This document shows, piece by piece, positions 1-8,180 of a stretch of DNA of 38,362 bases; the first letter of the stretch is position 1, and each line of letters begins with the position of its first letter. The position numbers and the translations under genes are program-made. The DNA is from Allorhizocola rhizosphaerae (lineage in GTDB: Bacteria; Actinomycetota; Actinomycetes; Mycobacteriales; Micromonosporaceae): assembly GCF_003426775.1 (NCBI RefSeq), contig NZ_QJUG01000064.1, forward strand, positions 1 through 38,362, written 5' to 3'. The notes beneath the pieces are model-generated. The model ran no database searches, was not told the DNA's origin, and saw only the letters and a program-made list of their open reading frames with translations.

Positions 1-341
1 GCGGGGGTGGTGGTCGCGGGGGCTGCGGCCGAGGGGGTGGCTGACTGGGTGGGGGTGGCGGCCAGTGCCTGGGGGGAGGCCGACTCGCGGATCGCGCGGT
101 TGGCCCGGTCGAGCGCCTCAAGACGCTCGTTTTGTGCCTCGGCTGACAGGGCCGGGGAAGTCCCGGCGGGGGTGTTGTCGAGGGTGGCGGCTGCGAGGCC
201 GATGGCGGCGACTCCGGCGAGGGTTGCCATTGCCACTACCTGCCGCGAGCGGCCGGCGAGTCCTTTGCGGACCCTGTCGCGTACGGCGGGGGTGCCGAGG
301 CGATTGTTGCTCAAAAACTCTTTGATCTTTTTCAGAAGCAC
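1..341 (-). CDS. N-terminal part of a secreted or membrane-anchored protein (runs off the left edge)
   Basis: A minus-strand frame that stays open to the window edge (about 113 codons). I read the start as the GTG at 341: it has GGAGGG about 7 nt upstream and opens with MLLKKIKEF. A basic stretch (about residues 20-34) precedes a hydrophobic segment (about 36-53, VVAMATLAGVAAIGLAAATL), fitting a long signal peptide or single anchor. After it comes a charged, helix-prone stretch (about 65-85, SAEAQNERLEALDRANRAI) and then an Ala/Pro/Thr/Ser-rich linker at the edge. This is how many actinobacterial wall-hydrolase-type exported proteins begin, but no catalytic domain is visible, so the function is open. 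The neighbour downstream of its leader (M23 peptidase) has a similar layout and shares a palindrome upstream. Confidence 0.7.
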   Translation of the reverse strand, partial: MLLKKIKEFLSNNRLGTPAVRDRVRKGLAGRSRQVVAMATLAGVAAIGLAAATLDNTPAGTSPALSAEAQNERLEALDRANRAIRESASPQALAATPTQSATPSAAAPATTTP

Positions 342-490
342 GGGGGAACCCTCCGGTCTCCGTTGACACGGACGAGCCATAGTGCCTGCTCGCGGCTTGT
401 ATGGCCAACCGAAGGCGGATTTTGTGACCGGCAAAACGGTCAATTGGGACCGTGCTTATGTCCTACTTTCGTAGCGCCTTCTCCGGGTGT

Positions 491-500
491 CCCCTAGGGG
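491..500. promoter_or_regulatory. CCCCTAGGGG palindrome upstream of the exported-protein gene
   Basis: A perfect 10-bp palindrome about 150 bp upstream of the GTG at 341. The same 10 bp, extended to 14, occurs at 1414-1427 upstream of the M23 peptidase gene. Presence in both leaders suggests a shared operator or promoter element; no binding protein is known to me for it. The rest of 342-567 shows no other convincing signal. Confidence 0.35.
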
Positions 501-568
501 CTACCGTGATCTGCGCCACCTCTTCTGGGGCGCTCAGCGCGTGAATACGCACCTTCAAATACGACATT

Positions 569-599
569 GCCGCCCATTCCAATATGAATAGGCGGCGAA
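569..599 (-). terminator. Hairpin terminator after the M23 peptidase gene
   Basis: On minus-strand RNA, GCCGCCUAUUC pairs with GAAUGGGCGGC around a 6-nt loop. The stem is 11 bp with one G-U, which is a mismatch if read on the plus strand, so the hairpin favours the minus transcript. It lies about 25 nt beyond the stop codon at 623. A modest U-containing tail follows, with no long U run. Confidence 0.6.
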
Positions 600-622
600 T
601 GCGAGGTTAACTCTCAGTCTGC

Positions 623-1342
623 CTAACCGGAGACATCTCCGAAGATCGCCTCGGTCTCCAGATAGAGGTCAACGCCGTGCTCGCGGAAGAACTTGATCGG
701 CTCCAGCGGGTTGCCGTCCTTGCGGACCTCAATGTGCAGGTGCACACCAAAGGAGTGGCCTGAATTGCCCGCCAGCATGATGGTGTCGCCGGCCTTGACC
801 TCTTGGTTTTCCTTCACCAGCAGCTTGCTGGCGTGGCCATAGACGGTCGTGATGCCGTCGCCGTGGTCAATCACCACGTTGTAGCCGTAGCCACCGTTCC
901 ACCGGGAGAGGATGACCTTGCCGTCACGCACCGCGTAGACCGGCGTGCCCTCCCTGATGCCGCCGAGGTCCACACCGGCGTGCAGTCGGCCCCACCGCTG
1001 GCCGAAGCCGGACGTGACCCGGTAACCGTTCATGGGGAGCACCCACGCGTTTTCGGGAGCACGGTTGATGGAGCTGTTGAGGCTCTTCTCCCCGTTGCTT
1101 CGACCCGGGCGGTTGGCCGCGAGGTCGCGCTGATTGGACGCGTCGGCCAAAGCTGAGGCGTCGGAGGTGAGGGAATCAACCTTGGCGTCGGTGAGACCGG
1201 CACCCGCTCCAAAAGCGACTATTCCCGCACCGACGAAGGCTGTGGTGATGACAGCTGCGTAGCGGCCACGTGCCGGCGTTGGTGCCCGGCGGCGACCACG
1301 ATAGCGATCGCTCTCCCGTAACAGCTCGGGTCTGTATTGCAC
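623..1342 (-). CDS. M23 family metallopeptidase (peptidoglycan endopeptidase-like)
   Basis: 239 aa from the GTG at 1342, chosen because AGGAGG lies 6 nt upstream; a longer in-frame start at 1366 lacks such a site. Residues 1-28 are basic and 29-50 form a hydrophobic membrane or signal segment. A 50-residue linker leads to an M23/LytM domain at about 98-220. Family Zn ligands are visible as H121 and D125 (HAGVD) and H203 (HLH), with H170 and H201 as the expected catalytic histidines. M23 enzymes cut peptide cross-bridges in peptidoglycan or act as scaffold regulators; all key residues are intact, so activity is likely. It probably acts outside the membrane in wall remodelling. It is transcribed away from the B12-binding gene. 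Confidence 0.9.
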   Translation of the reverse strand: MQYRPELLRESDRYRGRRRAPTPARGRYAAVITTAFVGAGIVAFGAGAGLTDAKVDSLTSDASALADASNQRDLAANRPGRSNGEKSLNSSINRAPENAWVLPMNGYRVTSGFGQRWGRLHAGVDLGGIREGTPVYAVRDGKVILSRWNGGYGYNVVIDHGDGITTVYGHASKLLVKENQEVKAGDTIMLAGNSGHSFGVHLHIEVRKDGNPLEPIKFFREHGVDLYLETEAIFGDVSG

Positions 1343-1413
1343 GCACACCCTCCTAGTCGGCGGCACCAGCGTCTCTTAGTGCCGTGTGGGGAGCACTGCC
1401 GGACAACGTAACT

Positions 1414-1427
1414 AACCCCTAGGGGTT
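1414..1427. promoter_or_regulatory. 14-bp palindrome AACCCCTAGGGGTT upstream of the M23 gene
   Basis: A perfect 14-bp palindrome in the 156-bp region between the divergent M23 gene (start 1342) and B12-binding gene (start 1499). On the minus strand a weak TTGTGT / TTACGT pair with 17-bp spacing would place the palindrome in the promoter spacer, a position suited to a repressor or MerR-like activator. The core is repeated at 491-500. Confidence 0.4.
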
Positions 1428-1498
1428 GACACAAGTTCTGCCCTGTAACCACGCAACTACTTATGTGGGTTCGAGTGGGGTGAGTTAACGTTCAGGTC

Positions 1499-1903
1499 AT
1501 GACAGCACGGATCCGCGTAGTGGTGGCCAAGCCCGGGCTCGACGGGCACGACCGAGGTGCAAAAGTCGTGGCCAGGGCGCTGCGTGACGCCGGGATGGAG
1601 GTCATCTACACCGGTCTGCATCAGACACCCGAGCAGATCGTGGAGACCGCGATCCAGGAGGACGCGCACGCGGTGGGCCTGTCGGTGCTGTCGGGCGCGC
1701 ACATGACCCTTTTCCCGAAGGTGGTCGAGCTGCTGCGTGAGCGCGGCGCGGGCGACATCGTCGTGTTCGGCGGGGGCATCATTCCCGACGCCGACCTCCC
1801 TGAGCTGGAGCGGCTCGGCGTGGCGAAGGTCTTCACGCCGGGGGCGACCACTCAGTCCATAGTGGACTGGGTGCGCGGCAATGTGGCGACACAGCCCGCC
1901 TAA
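1499..1903 (+). CDS. icmB: Stand-alone B12-binding acyl-CoA mutase small subunit (IcmB-like)
   Basis: 134 aa forming one cobalamin-binding domain. The base-off/His-on motif DxHxxG is seen as D15-G-H17-D-R-G20, where His17 would be the axial cobalt ligand. Further family blocks are the SxL segment SVLSGAH and the GGG loop ([11 protein letters not shown]). Length and sequence resemble the small subunit of isobutyryl-CoA mutase, which needs a separate catalytic large subunit; none is in this window. Close relatives are small subunits of 2-hydroxyisobutyryl-CoA mutase and the C-terminal domain of methylmalonyl-CoA mutase, so the substrate is inferred. Location next to sucCD is compatible with carbon skeletons entering the TCA cycle via succinyl-CoA. 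No strong Shine-Dalgarno precedes the ATG. Confidence 0.82.
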   Translation: MTARIRVVVAKPGLDGHDRGAKVVARALRDAGMEVIYTGLHQTPEQIVETAIQEDAHAVGLSVLSGAHMTLFPKVVELLRERGAGDIVVFGGGIIPDADLPELERLGVAKVFTPGATTQSIVDWVRGNVATQPA

Positions 1904-2279
1904 AAGCGGCAAGCGCGACACGCGCGACGCGAGATCTCCTGGCACAAAGTTGGCACATTCTGCCGAGCTCGGGCGGCGTCTGCTGCGGGCACGACCCGAG
2001 CGGCACGGCCCCAAGGCGTACCAGAAAAAACAATTAGGGAGGAGCCGGACTCACCCCTCACAAGCCCGGCTCCTCTATGCACGACGCCCCGCCGCCACCC
2101 CTCGACCGACAGGGCATCGGCCGTTTGTGCCACCCACGCCTCGGCCGTTCGGCTTTCAGCAGGCTGACATCACTCCTAACGAGACCACCGGGAGGGGGTT
2201 ACGCCCGCCCCTGTGGTTTCCTGCACAAACCGATGACCGCGCATCCGCCGAGGTGAGGCGGGGCGGCTAGGCTGCGCCC
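1904..2279. other. 376-bp gene-free interval before sucC
   Basis: No convincing coding frame. It contains the hairpin at 2039-2075 and a second foldable stretch at 2184-2217 (ACCAC/GTGGT stacked on AGGGG/CCCCT). The sucC promoter should lie in the last 100-150 bp, but no clear -35/-10 pair stands out and no Shine-Dalgarno is obvious before the sucC GTG. Confidence 0.5.
2039..2075 (-). terminator. Strong hairpin with T6 tract on the minus strand
   Basis: Perfect 10-bp stem GAGGAGCCGG / CCGGCTCCTC with a 17-nt loop. Read on the minus strand it is followed, after 8 nt, by six U (A6 at 2025-2030 on the plus strand); on the plus strand no U run follows. It could end icmB transcripts as a bare hairpin, or end an unannotated minus-strand RNA starting between it and sucC. 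Confidence 0.5.
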
Positions 2280-3455
2280 GTGGACTTGTTTGAATATCAA
2301 GGGCGCGATGTCTTCGAGAGGCATGGCCTGCCCGTGCTGGCCGGCGGTGTCGCCGAAACCCCGGAACAGGCCCGGGCCCTCGCGGAGCGGCTCGGCCGCG
2401 TTGTCGTCAAGGCCCAGGTGAAGGTGGGCGGCCGGGGCAAGGCGGGCGGCGTGAAGCTCGCAGCCACCCCCGACGAGGCGTTAGAAAAGGCGAGCCAGAT
2501 CCTCGGCATGGACATCAAGGGGCACACCGTCCACCGGGTCATGCTCGCCGAGACCGCGGACATCGCCGAGGAGTACTACTTCTCCTATCTGCTGGACCGG
2601 GCCAACCGCACGTTCCTGTGCATCGCGAGCGTCGCGGGTGGCATGGACATCGAGCAGGTGGCGGCCGAGACGCCGGAGCAGGTCGCGAAGATCGCGATTG
2701 ATGCCGTGCAGGGCGTCGACCTGGCCAAGGCGCGTGAGATCGTTGCCGCCGCAAAGTTCCCGGCCGACGTGGCCGACCAGGTGGCACAGATCGCGGTCAA
2801 GCTGTGGCAGACGTTCGTCGCCGAGGACGCGACCCTGGTGGAGGTCAACCCGCTGGCCAAGGTGGCCGACGGGCGCGTGCTGTGTCTGGACGCCAAGGTG
2901 ACGCTGGACGCCAACGCCGACTTCCGCCACCCCGACCACGCCGCGCTCGAGGACAAGTCCGCGGTCGACCCGCTGGAGCAGGCCGCCAAGGCGAAGGACC
3001 TCAACTACGTCAAGCTCGACGGAGAGGTCGGCATCATCGGCAATGGCGCGGGCCTGGTCATGTCCACTTTGGACGTTGTGGCTTACGCCGGGTCCGAGTA
3101 CGGCGGCGTGAAGCCGGCCAACTTCCTCGACATCGGCGGCGGTGCCAGCGCCGAGGTGATGGCCAACGGTCTGGAGATCGTGCTCAGCGACCCGAGCGTG
3201 AAGAGCGTGTTCGTCAACGTGTTCGGTGGCATCACGGCGTGCGACGCCGTGGCCAACGGCATCATCAACGCGTTCGCGCTGCTGGAGAGCCGGGGCGAGG
3301 CCGTAACCAAGCCGCTGGTCGTGCGGCTCGACGGCAACAACGCCGAGGCCGGCCGGGCGATCCTGGACGGCGCCAACAACCCGCTCGTCGAGCGGGTGGA
3401 CACAATGGACGGTGCGGCCAAGCGCGCCGCCGAGCTCGCGGCTGCTGGGAAGTGA
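2280..3455 (+). CDS. sucC: Succinyl-CoA synthetase (ADP-forming), beta subunit
   Basis: 391 aa from GTG, close to the usual ~388 aa. SucC carries the ATP-grasp nucleotide-binding domain and a C-terminal CoA-ligase-like domain; with SucD it interconverts succinyl-CoA and succinate with ADP/ATP phosphorylation in the TCA cycle. Recognisable blocks are the N-terminal [33 protein letters not shown], the metal/nucleotide region VEVNPLA and the C-terminal [12 protein letters not shown] plus FLDIGGGA. sucD follows after 6 bp, so the two form one operon. Codon use and GC match the neighbours. Confidence 0.97.
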   Translation: MDLFEYQGRDVFERHGLPVLAGGVAETPEQARALAERLGRVVVKAQVKVGGRGKAGGVKLAATPDEALEKASQILGMDIKGHTVHRVMLAETADIAEEYYFSYLLDRANRTFLCIASVAGGMDIEQVAAETPEQVAKIAIDAVQGVDLAKAREIVAAAKFPADVADQVAQIAVKLWQTFVAEDATLVEVNPLAKVADGRVLCLDAKVTLDANADFRHPDHAALEDKSAVDPLEQAAKAKDLNYVKLDGEVGIIGNGAGLVMSTLDVVAYAGSEYGGVKPANFLDIGGGASAEVMANGLEIVLSDPSVKSVFVNVFGGITACDAVANGIINAFALLESRGEAVTKPLVVRLDGNNAEAGRAILDGANNPLVERVDTMDGAAKRAAELAAAGK

Positions 3456-3461
3456 ACTGAC

Positions 3462-4346
<885 letters not shown>

Positions 4347-4359
4347 GCCCACCGACGCT

Positions 4360-4647
4360 TCAGTAGCCCGGGTCGTTGTTCCAGTTCATCGAGCCGAAGC
4401 CGCCGAGGCACAGAGCGAGGATGCCACCGATCACTGAGACGGCGGTCATCGCGATGCCGAGCCAGAACCCGACCTTGCCGAGCGTTTCGTCTTTGCCCGC
4501 CTTCTTGGCCTCCTGCATGGACAGGTAACCGAACAGGATGCCGAGGGGCGGGCAGCACACGAGCGCCAGCACGATGCCGAGAATGCCGAAGAGCTGAGTG
4601 TTGTCCTTCTTCGGCGGAGTCGTGGGAATCTGCGAGAAGTCGGTCAT
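4360..4647 (-). CDS. Small two-TM membrane protein (DUF4190-like), paralogue A
   Basis: 95 aa. A short polar N-terminus (PPKKDNTQLFG) is followed by two predicted membrane segments (about 20-43 and 59-82) joined by a polar loop with QEAKKAGK. The pattern KDNxxLFG, CC in the first helix, then GxLSxQxAKK recurs in the gene immediately upstream and in the 6768-7466 gene. The start ATG sits in a 4-nt ATGA overlap with the stop of the upstream paralogue, so the two are probably translationally coupled. Function unknown; similar proteins commonly follow proline-rich N-termini in actinobacteria. Confidence 0.8.
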   Translation of the reverse strand: MTDFSQIPTTPPKKDNTQLFGILGIVLALVCCPPLGILFGYLSMQEAKKAGKDETLGKVGFWLGIAMTAVSVIGGILALCLGGFGSMNWNNDPGY

Positions 4648-4913
4648 GTTCGGTTCGCATTCCAGATGGCGCCGGCGACGATGTTGACGAGCGCGACAGC
4701 GATCGCGATGTAGCCCAGCACGGGCGAGTTCCCCCACTTCTTGGCCTGCAGGATCGACAGCGTGCCGAAGATGATCCCGATCAGGCCGCAGCAGAGGCCA
4801 CCGATGATCCCGATCCACCCGAACAGGTTGGTGTTGTCCTTGCCGGCCGGCACCGCGCTCGCGGGCTCGGGAGGCGGCGGGGGTGGTGGTGTTGGTGGTG
4901 GTGTATATGTCAT
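4644..4913 (-). CDS. Small proline-rich two-TM membrane protein (DUF4190-like), paralogue B
   Basis: 89 aa. Residues 1-16 are almost all proline (PPPTPPPPPPPEP), followed by KDNTNLFG and two hydrophobic segments (about 32-50 and 65-84) with CC in the first and QAKKWGN in the loop. Paralogous to the next gene downstream (4-nt overlap) and to the membrane domain of the 6768-7466 protein. It is divergent from the PerM-like gene across 81 bp, which must hold both promoters. No enzymatic motif; function unknown. Confidence 0.8.
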   Translation of the reverse strand: MTYTPPPTPPPPPPPEPASAVPAGKDNTNLFGWIGIIGGLCCGLIGIIFGTLSILQAKKWGNSPVLGYIAIAVALVNIVAGAIWNANRT

Positions 4914-4994
4914 GCAAGCAGACTAAACGGCGCATAACCGGCGACGAGGCAACTTCGTGGTTATGCGGGCCGCTTTGTGATTTGCTAGGTCGCA

Positions 4995-6296
4995 ATGACC
5001 ACCCCTGACAACGCGCAGGCAGGCCTCATCGGCCCACCTCGTCGCCCGTCGGACGACGAGCTTGCCGCGATGCCCACGGTCAGGATCCCGGCAGGGCAAC
5101 GGCCGACGGCACCGCCCAGGCGCAGGCGGGCCCCGCTGGTCGTGGCGGCCGTGGTCAACACGCTGTGGGCGGCCTTGCTCAGCGTCGGTGCGGTGATCAT
5201 TCTGGTCCTGCTCGCCCGGATCAGCCTCGGCCAGCGGCCGAGCGGGCCGGAGGTGCCCATCGCGCTGGCCGGATGGCTGCTTGCGCACGGGGTGCCACTG
5301 CAGACCGGCATCGGGCGGCTCAGCCTCGCGCCGCTGTCCATCGCGCTGCTCGCGGTGTGGCGGCTCAGCCGGGCGGGCGTGCACACAGCGCGCGGAATCG
5401 GCGCGCGCGACACCGGATCCCTGTGGCTCGCGGCCAAGGTGGCGCTCGCGATCGGTGTCGTTTATGGACTCCTCGGGCTCGCAGCGGCGCTCACGATCCG
5501 GCGGCCCGACATCGGCTTGACGCCGTGGCGCGCCACGCTCGCGTGCTTCGCCGTCGGGTCCATCGCCGCGCTGCTCGGTTCGCTCAGGACGACCGGCGCC
5601 CTGCGGGTGATCGCCCGCGCGATCCCCGTCATCGTGCGCGACGGCGTGCGCACCGGTGTGGTGGCCGCACTGCTCCTGCTCGGGGCGGGCGCGGGCCTGA
5701 CCGGGCTGGCGATCGCGATCAGCGGGAGAGAGGCGACTCAGATTTTCGACGCGTACCCGTCCGGCCTCGCCGGGCAGGCCGGCGTGACACTGGTCTGTCT
5801 GGCGTTCGCGCCCAACATGGCGGCGTGGGCGGTGGCCTACCTGCTCGGGCCCGGGTTCATCGTCGGCACCGACACGGTCGTGCAGCCGGTCGGCCTGACG
5901 GTGGGCGAGATGCCGGCACTGCCCGTGCTGGCTGCCCTGCCGAGCGGTGCGCTGCACGGCCCGCTCTGGTTGCTGATGGCCATGCCCGCCGTGACCGGCG
6001 TCGTGGCCAACCTGTTGATGGTGCGCCGCCGGTTGCGGCCGCGTCGGACCAGGTCGGGCGACACGATCGTGCCGGTGCCGCACTGGGTGCGGATGTTCGG
6101 GTCGGCCGGCGTGGGCGGGATTGTGGCCGGGATTTTGTGCGGTGCCATGGTGTTCGCGGCGAGCGGGCGGCTCGACGGCGGGCGGCCCTTCCCCATCGGC
6201 GCGGTGCCCTGGCAGGTCGCGCTGTTTGCAACCGTCGCGATCGGACTCGGCGGCGCGCTCGGCATCGCCGGCGCGTATGTCCGCAATAGACAGTAA
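4995..6296 (+). CDS. PerM-like polytopic membrane protein (DUF6350 family)
   Basis: 433 aa. A polar N-terminus (1-45, ending in the basic PPRRRRAP) is followed by many hydrophobic segments, starting with VVAAVVNTLWAALLSVGAVIILVLL, and a late tail that ends shortly after the last helix. Position between sucD and purN is the position of Rv0955 (PerM) in Mycobacterium tuberculosis, a divisome-associated membrane protein needed under low Mg2+ and for persistence; assignment here rests on synteny and the family-like profile rather than on motifs. The mycobacterial role may not transfer. The stop codon abuts a hairpin at 6300-6319. Confidence 0.8.
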   Translation: MTTPDNAQAGLIGPPRRPSDDELAAMPTVRIPAGQRPTAPPRRRRAPLVVAAVVNTLWAALLSVGAVIILVLLARISLGQRPSGPEVPIALAGWLLAHGVPLQTGIGRLSLAPLSIALLAVWRLSRAGVHTARGIGARDTGSLWLAAKVALAIGVVYGLLGLAAALTIRRPDIGLTPWRATLACFAVGSIAALLGSLRTTGALRVIARAIPVIVRDGVRTGVVAALLLLGAGAGLTGLAIAISGREATQIFDAYPSGLAGQAGVTLVCLAFAPNMAAWAVAYLLGPGFIVGTDTVVQPVGLTVGEMPALPVLAALPSGALHGPLWLLMAMPAVTGVVANLLMVRRRLRPRRTRSGDTIVPVPHWVRMFGSAGVGGIVAGILCGAMVFAASGRLDGGRPFPIGAVPWQVALFATVAIGLGGALGIAGAYVRNRQ

Positions 6297-6299
6297 AAA

Positions 6300-6319
6300 C
6301 GGGCGGCCTAAGCCGCCCG
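6300..6319 (-). terminator. Intrinsic terminator between convergent genes
   Basis: Perfect 8-bp stem CGGGCGGC / GCCGCCCG with a 4-nt loop. On the minus strand it is followed directly by GTTTTT, a classic intrinsic terminator for the CD225-like gene. It starts 4 nt after the PerM-like stop and may also slow plus-strand transcription, though without a U run there. Confidence 0.8.
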
Positions 6320-6336
6320 CCTCCTGCCTATTAGCG

Positions 6337-6603
6337 TCAGGAAGTGGAGCTCATCATGGCGCCGAGAACGACGAAGATCAGGCAGTACAGCACGATCAGC
6401 ACCGCGCCGACGATCACGGCGATCTTGCCCAGCTTCTTGGCACTGTCCGCGGAGGCCTGCGCGCCCGCGATGTCACCGGCGGCCTGCTTGCTACCCACCT
6501 GAATTGCCTTGATCAGGGCGAACAGCCCGACCGGCCAGAACAGGATCAGGCCGGCGATACCCCAGCCAAGGTTGTTGTTGACCGGGGTCGAGGGGGTGGT
6601 CAC
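6337..6603 (-). CDS. CD225/dispanin-like small membrane protein
   Basis: 88 aa from GTG at 6603, chosen because AGGAGA lies 6 nt upstream; the longer frame start is not supported. The layout is typical of CD225/dispanin: a hydrophobic segment with FWPVGLFALIKAIQV (about 14-37), a polar loop SKQAAGDIAGAQASADSAKKLGK (38-60), and a second hydrophobic helix (61-83). The central block 'fWPvGifAlikAiqV...GD...A...s..akk' is the family signature. Bacterial members are of unknown function; they are small and probably membrane-shaping or scaffolding. It lies downstream of the proline-rich gene on the same strand, separated by a hairpin. Confidence 0.85.
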   Translation of the reverse strand: MTTPSTPVNNNLGWGIAGLILFWPVGLFALIKAIQVGSKQAAGDIAGAQASADSAKKLGKIAVIVGAVLIVLYCLIFVVLGAMMSSTS

Positions 6604-6723
6604 TTGGTTTCTCCTTATGGTTCGAATAGGGAGCTCGCTGGCGCCGCCTCGGCGCAAGCTCAGGCGTTCATGTTGGCGACGTTGATGGGCTTGGTCAATA
6701 CCCTTTTCCGACCTAAATGCGGA

Positions 6724-6752
6724 CCAGGGACGTCCAAAAGGGACGCCCCTGG
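6724..6752 (-). terminator. Hairpin after the proline-rich membrane-protein gene
   Basis: On the minus-strand RNA CCAGGGGCGUCC pairs fully with GGACGUCCCUGG (12 bp, one G-U) around a 5-nt loop. It lies 15 nt past the stop at 6768 and before the CD225-like gene on the same strand. No U tract follows, so termination may be partial. Confidence 0.6.
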
Positions 6753-6767
6753 CGGACAGTGAGGGTC

Positions 6768-7466
6768 TCAGAACTGACGGTCGTACTCGGTCTGGATCCG
6801 ATCACCCCAGTTGGTGGTGAGCCCGACAATCGCTCCGATCAGCGCGAGCACGCCGAGGATGATGCCAACCCAGCCAAGCCACGCACTTGTCGCCTCACCC
6901 TTCTTCACCTTCTGCAGGTGCAGGACGCCGAGCACGACGGCCGGGATGCCGCCGAGGAACGGCCAGCCGTTGAGCCACGGGCAGCAGCAGCATCCGGTGC
7001 CCAGCACACCGAAGACGACTGAGAGCCAGCCAAGCAGATTGCGTTTGGCGTCACCGCCTCCGGTGGGCGGTACCGGTGGGCCGGGCGGGGTCAGCGGCGG
7101 TGCGGGCTGCCCATAAACGGCTCCACCAGCCGAAGCTGGTGGAGGGGGGATTGGCGGTGTTGGGGTTGGCGGCGGTGGCGGGCCCGGTGGAGTCGGGCCC
7201 GGGGGCTGCGGCACCGGTGAAGGTGGTGTCGGAGGCGTTGGCGGCTGTGGCGTTGGCGGCACCGGCGGGGTGGGCGGTTGTGGTGGCATCGGCGGTTGGG
7301 GCGGAGTGGGCGGTTGCGGTGGTGTGGGTCCCGGGGGCTCCGGGAACGTGGCGTTCGGATATGGCCGCTCGTCCGGCGGTGGGGGCACGGGCTCGGTGGG
7401 CGTCGGCGGCACGTCCGGGTCCGGCTGTGGATTCGGGTGCGACGCGTTGTCGGGCGGTTGAGTCAA
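6768..7466 (-). CDS. Long proline-rich protein with DUF4190-like membrane domain, paralogue C
   Basis: 232 aa from TTG at 7466; AGGGAG lies 6 nt upstream, supporting this rare start. Residues 1-135 are a low-complexity proline-rich tail with many PPxP and PQPPTPP units. Residues about 143-222 hold two membrane segments with a cluster of cysteines (GTGCCCCPWL), the loop LHLQKVKKGEATS and a final helix, matching the two short paralogues near 4.4-4.9 kb. The C-terminus (TTNWGDRIQTEYDRQF) is polar. Proline-rich tails of this kind often serve as spacers or protein-binding surfaces at the membrane; no defined function. Divergent from purN. Confidence 0.85.
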   Translation of the reverse strand: MTQPPDNASHPNPQPDPDVPPTPTEPVPPPPDERPYPNATFPEPPGPTPPQPPTPPQPPMPPQPPTPPVPPTPQPPTPPTPPSPVPQPPGPTPPGPPPPPTPTPPIPPPPASAGGAVYGQPAPPLTPPGPPVPPTGGGDAKRNLLGWLSVVFGVLGTGCCCCPWLNGWPFLGGIPAVVLGVLHLQKVKKGEATSAWLGWVGIILGVLALIGAIVGLTTNWGDRIQTEYDRQF

Positions 7467-7574
7467 TGTGGGCTCCCTTTTCGTACCTTATAACTCTTTT
7501 TCAACCTACCTGGCCGGATCTTACCGGGACGACCCCACCTCACCAGGCGCATGGCCGCCGGATAGGGTCATGAG

Positions 7575-8180
7575 GTGGCAACCCGCCTCGTGGTCTTGAT
7601 TTCCGGTTCCGGCACCAACCTCCAGGCGCTGCTCGACGCGTCTCGCAACCCGGCCTATGGGGCCGAGGTCGTCGCCGTCGGCGCCGATCGGGATGGCATC
7701 GCCGGGCTCGATCGTGCGCAGACAGCCGGGGTACCCACGTTTTATGCCCGCGTGGGCGATTTCCAAACGCGGGCCGCGTGGGACGAGGCGTTCACCGAGA
7801 TGGTCGCCAAGCACGAGCCCGACTTGGTGATCTCCGCCGGGTTCCTCAAGCTTGTCGGGCCCGCGTTCCTCAACCGGTTCGGTGGGCGATACATCAACAC
7901 GCACAACGCGCTGCTGCCGTCGTTCCCGGGCATCCACGGCCCGCGCGACGCGCTCGCCTATGGTGTGAAGATAAGCGGCGCAACGCTTTTCATCGTCGAC
8001 GAAGGAGTCGACACCGGGGCCATCATCGCTCAGGTCGCGGTGCCGGTGCTCGACGACGACACCGAGCCGACACTCACCGAGCGGATCAAGGAAGCGGAGC
8101 GGGTGCAGCTGGTCGAATACGTCGGCCGGATGGCCCGCGAAGGTTGGACCGTCAAAGGGAGAAAGGTCACTGTCCCGTGA
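7575..8180 (+). CDS. purN: Phosphoribosylglycinamide formyltransferase
   Basis: 201 aa from GTG. PurN transfers a formyl group from 10-formyl-THF to GAR, the third step of purine synthesis. The N-terminal phosphate-binding loop [13 protein letters not shown] (about 10-22) and the active-site region [17 protein letters not shown] (about 106-122) followed by [10 protein letters not shown] (the Asp-containing loop) are present. The residue after the catalytic His is Asn rather than the more common Pro, a variation I recall in actinobacterial PurN, so not a defect. The TGA overlaps the purH GTG by 4 nt, indicating a co-translated purNH operon; folD further on supplies its cofactor. Confidence 0.96.
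   Translation: MATRLVVLISGSGTNLQALLDASRNPAYGAEVVAVGADRDGIAGLDRAQTAGVPTFYARVGDFQTRAAWDEAFTEMVAKHEPDLVISAGFLKLVGPAFLNRFGGRYINTHNALLPSFPGIHGPRDALAYGVKISGATLFIVDEGVDTGAIIAQVAVPVLDDDTEPTLTERIKEAERVQLVEYVGRMAREGWTVKGRKVTVP

Noticed and set aside
342-568. Possible c-di-AMP (ydaO-type) riboswitch before the exported-protein gene
   Set aside because: Considered because wall-hydrolase genes in actinobacteria often have one, but the conserved core blocks I know are absent on this strand.
1426-1454. TTGACA at 1426-1431 as the icmB -35 box
   Set aside because: No acceptable -10 element lies 16-19 bp downstream.
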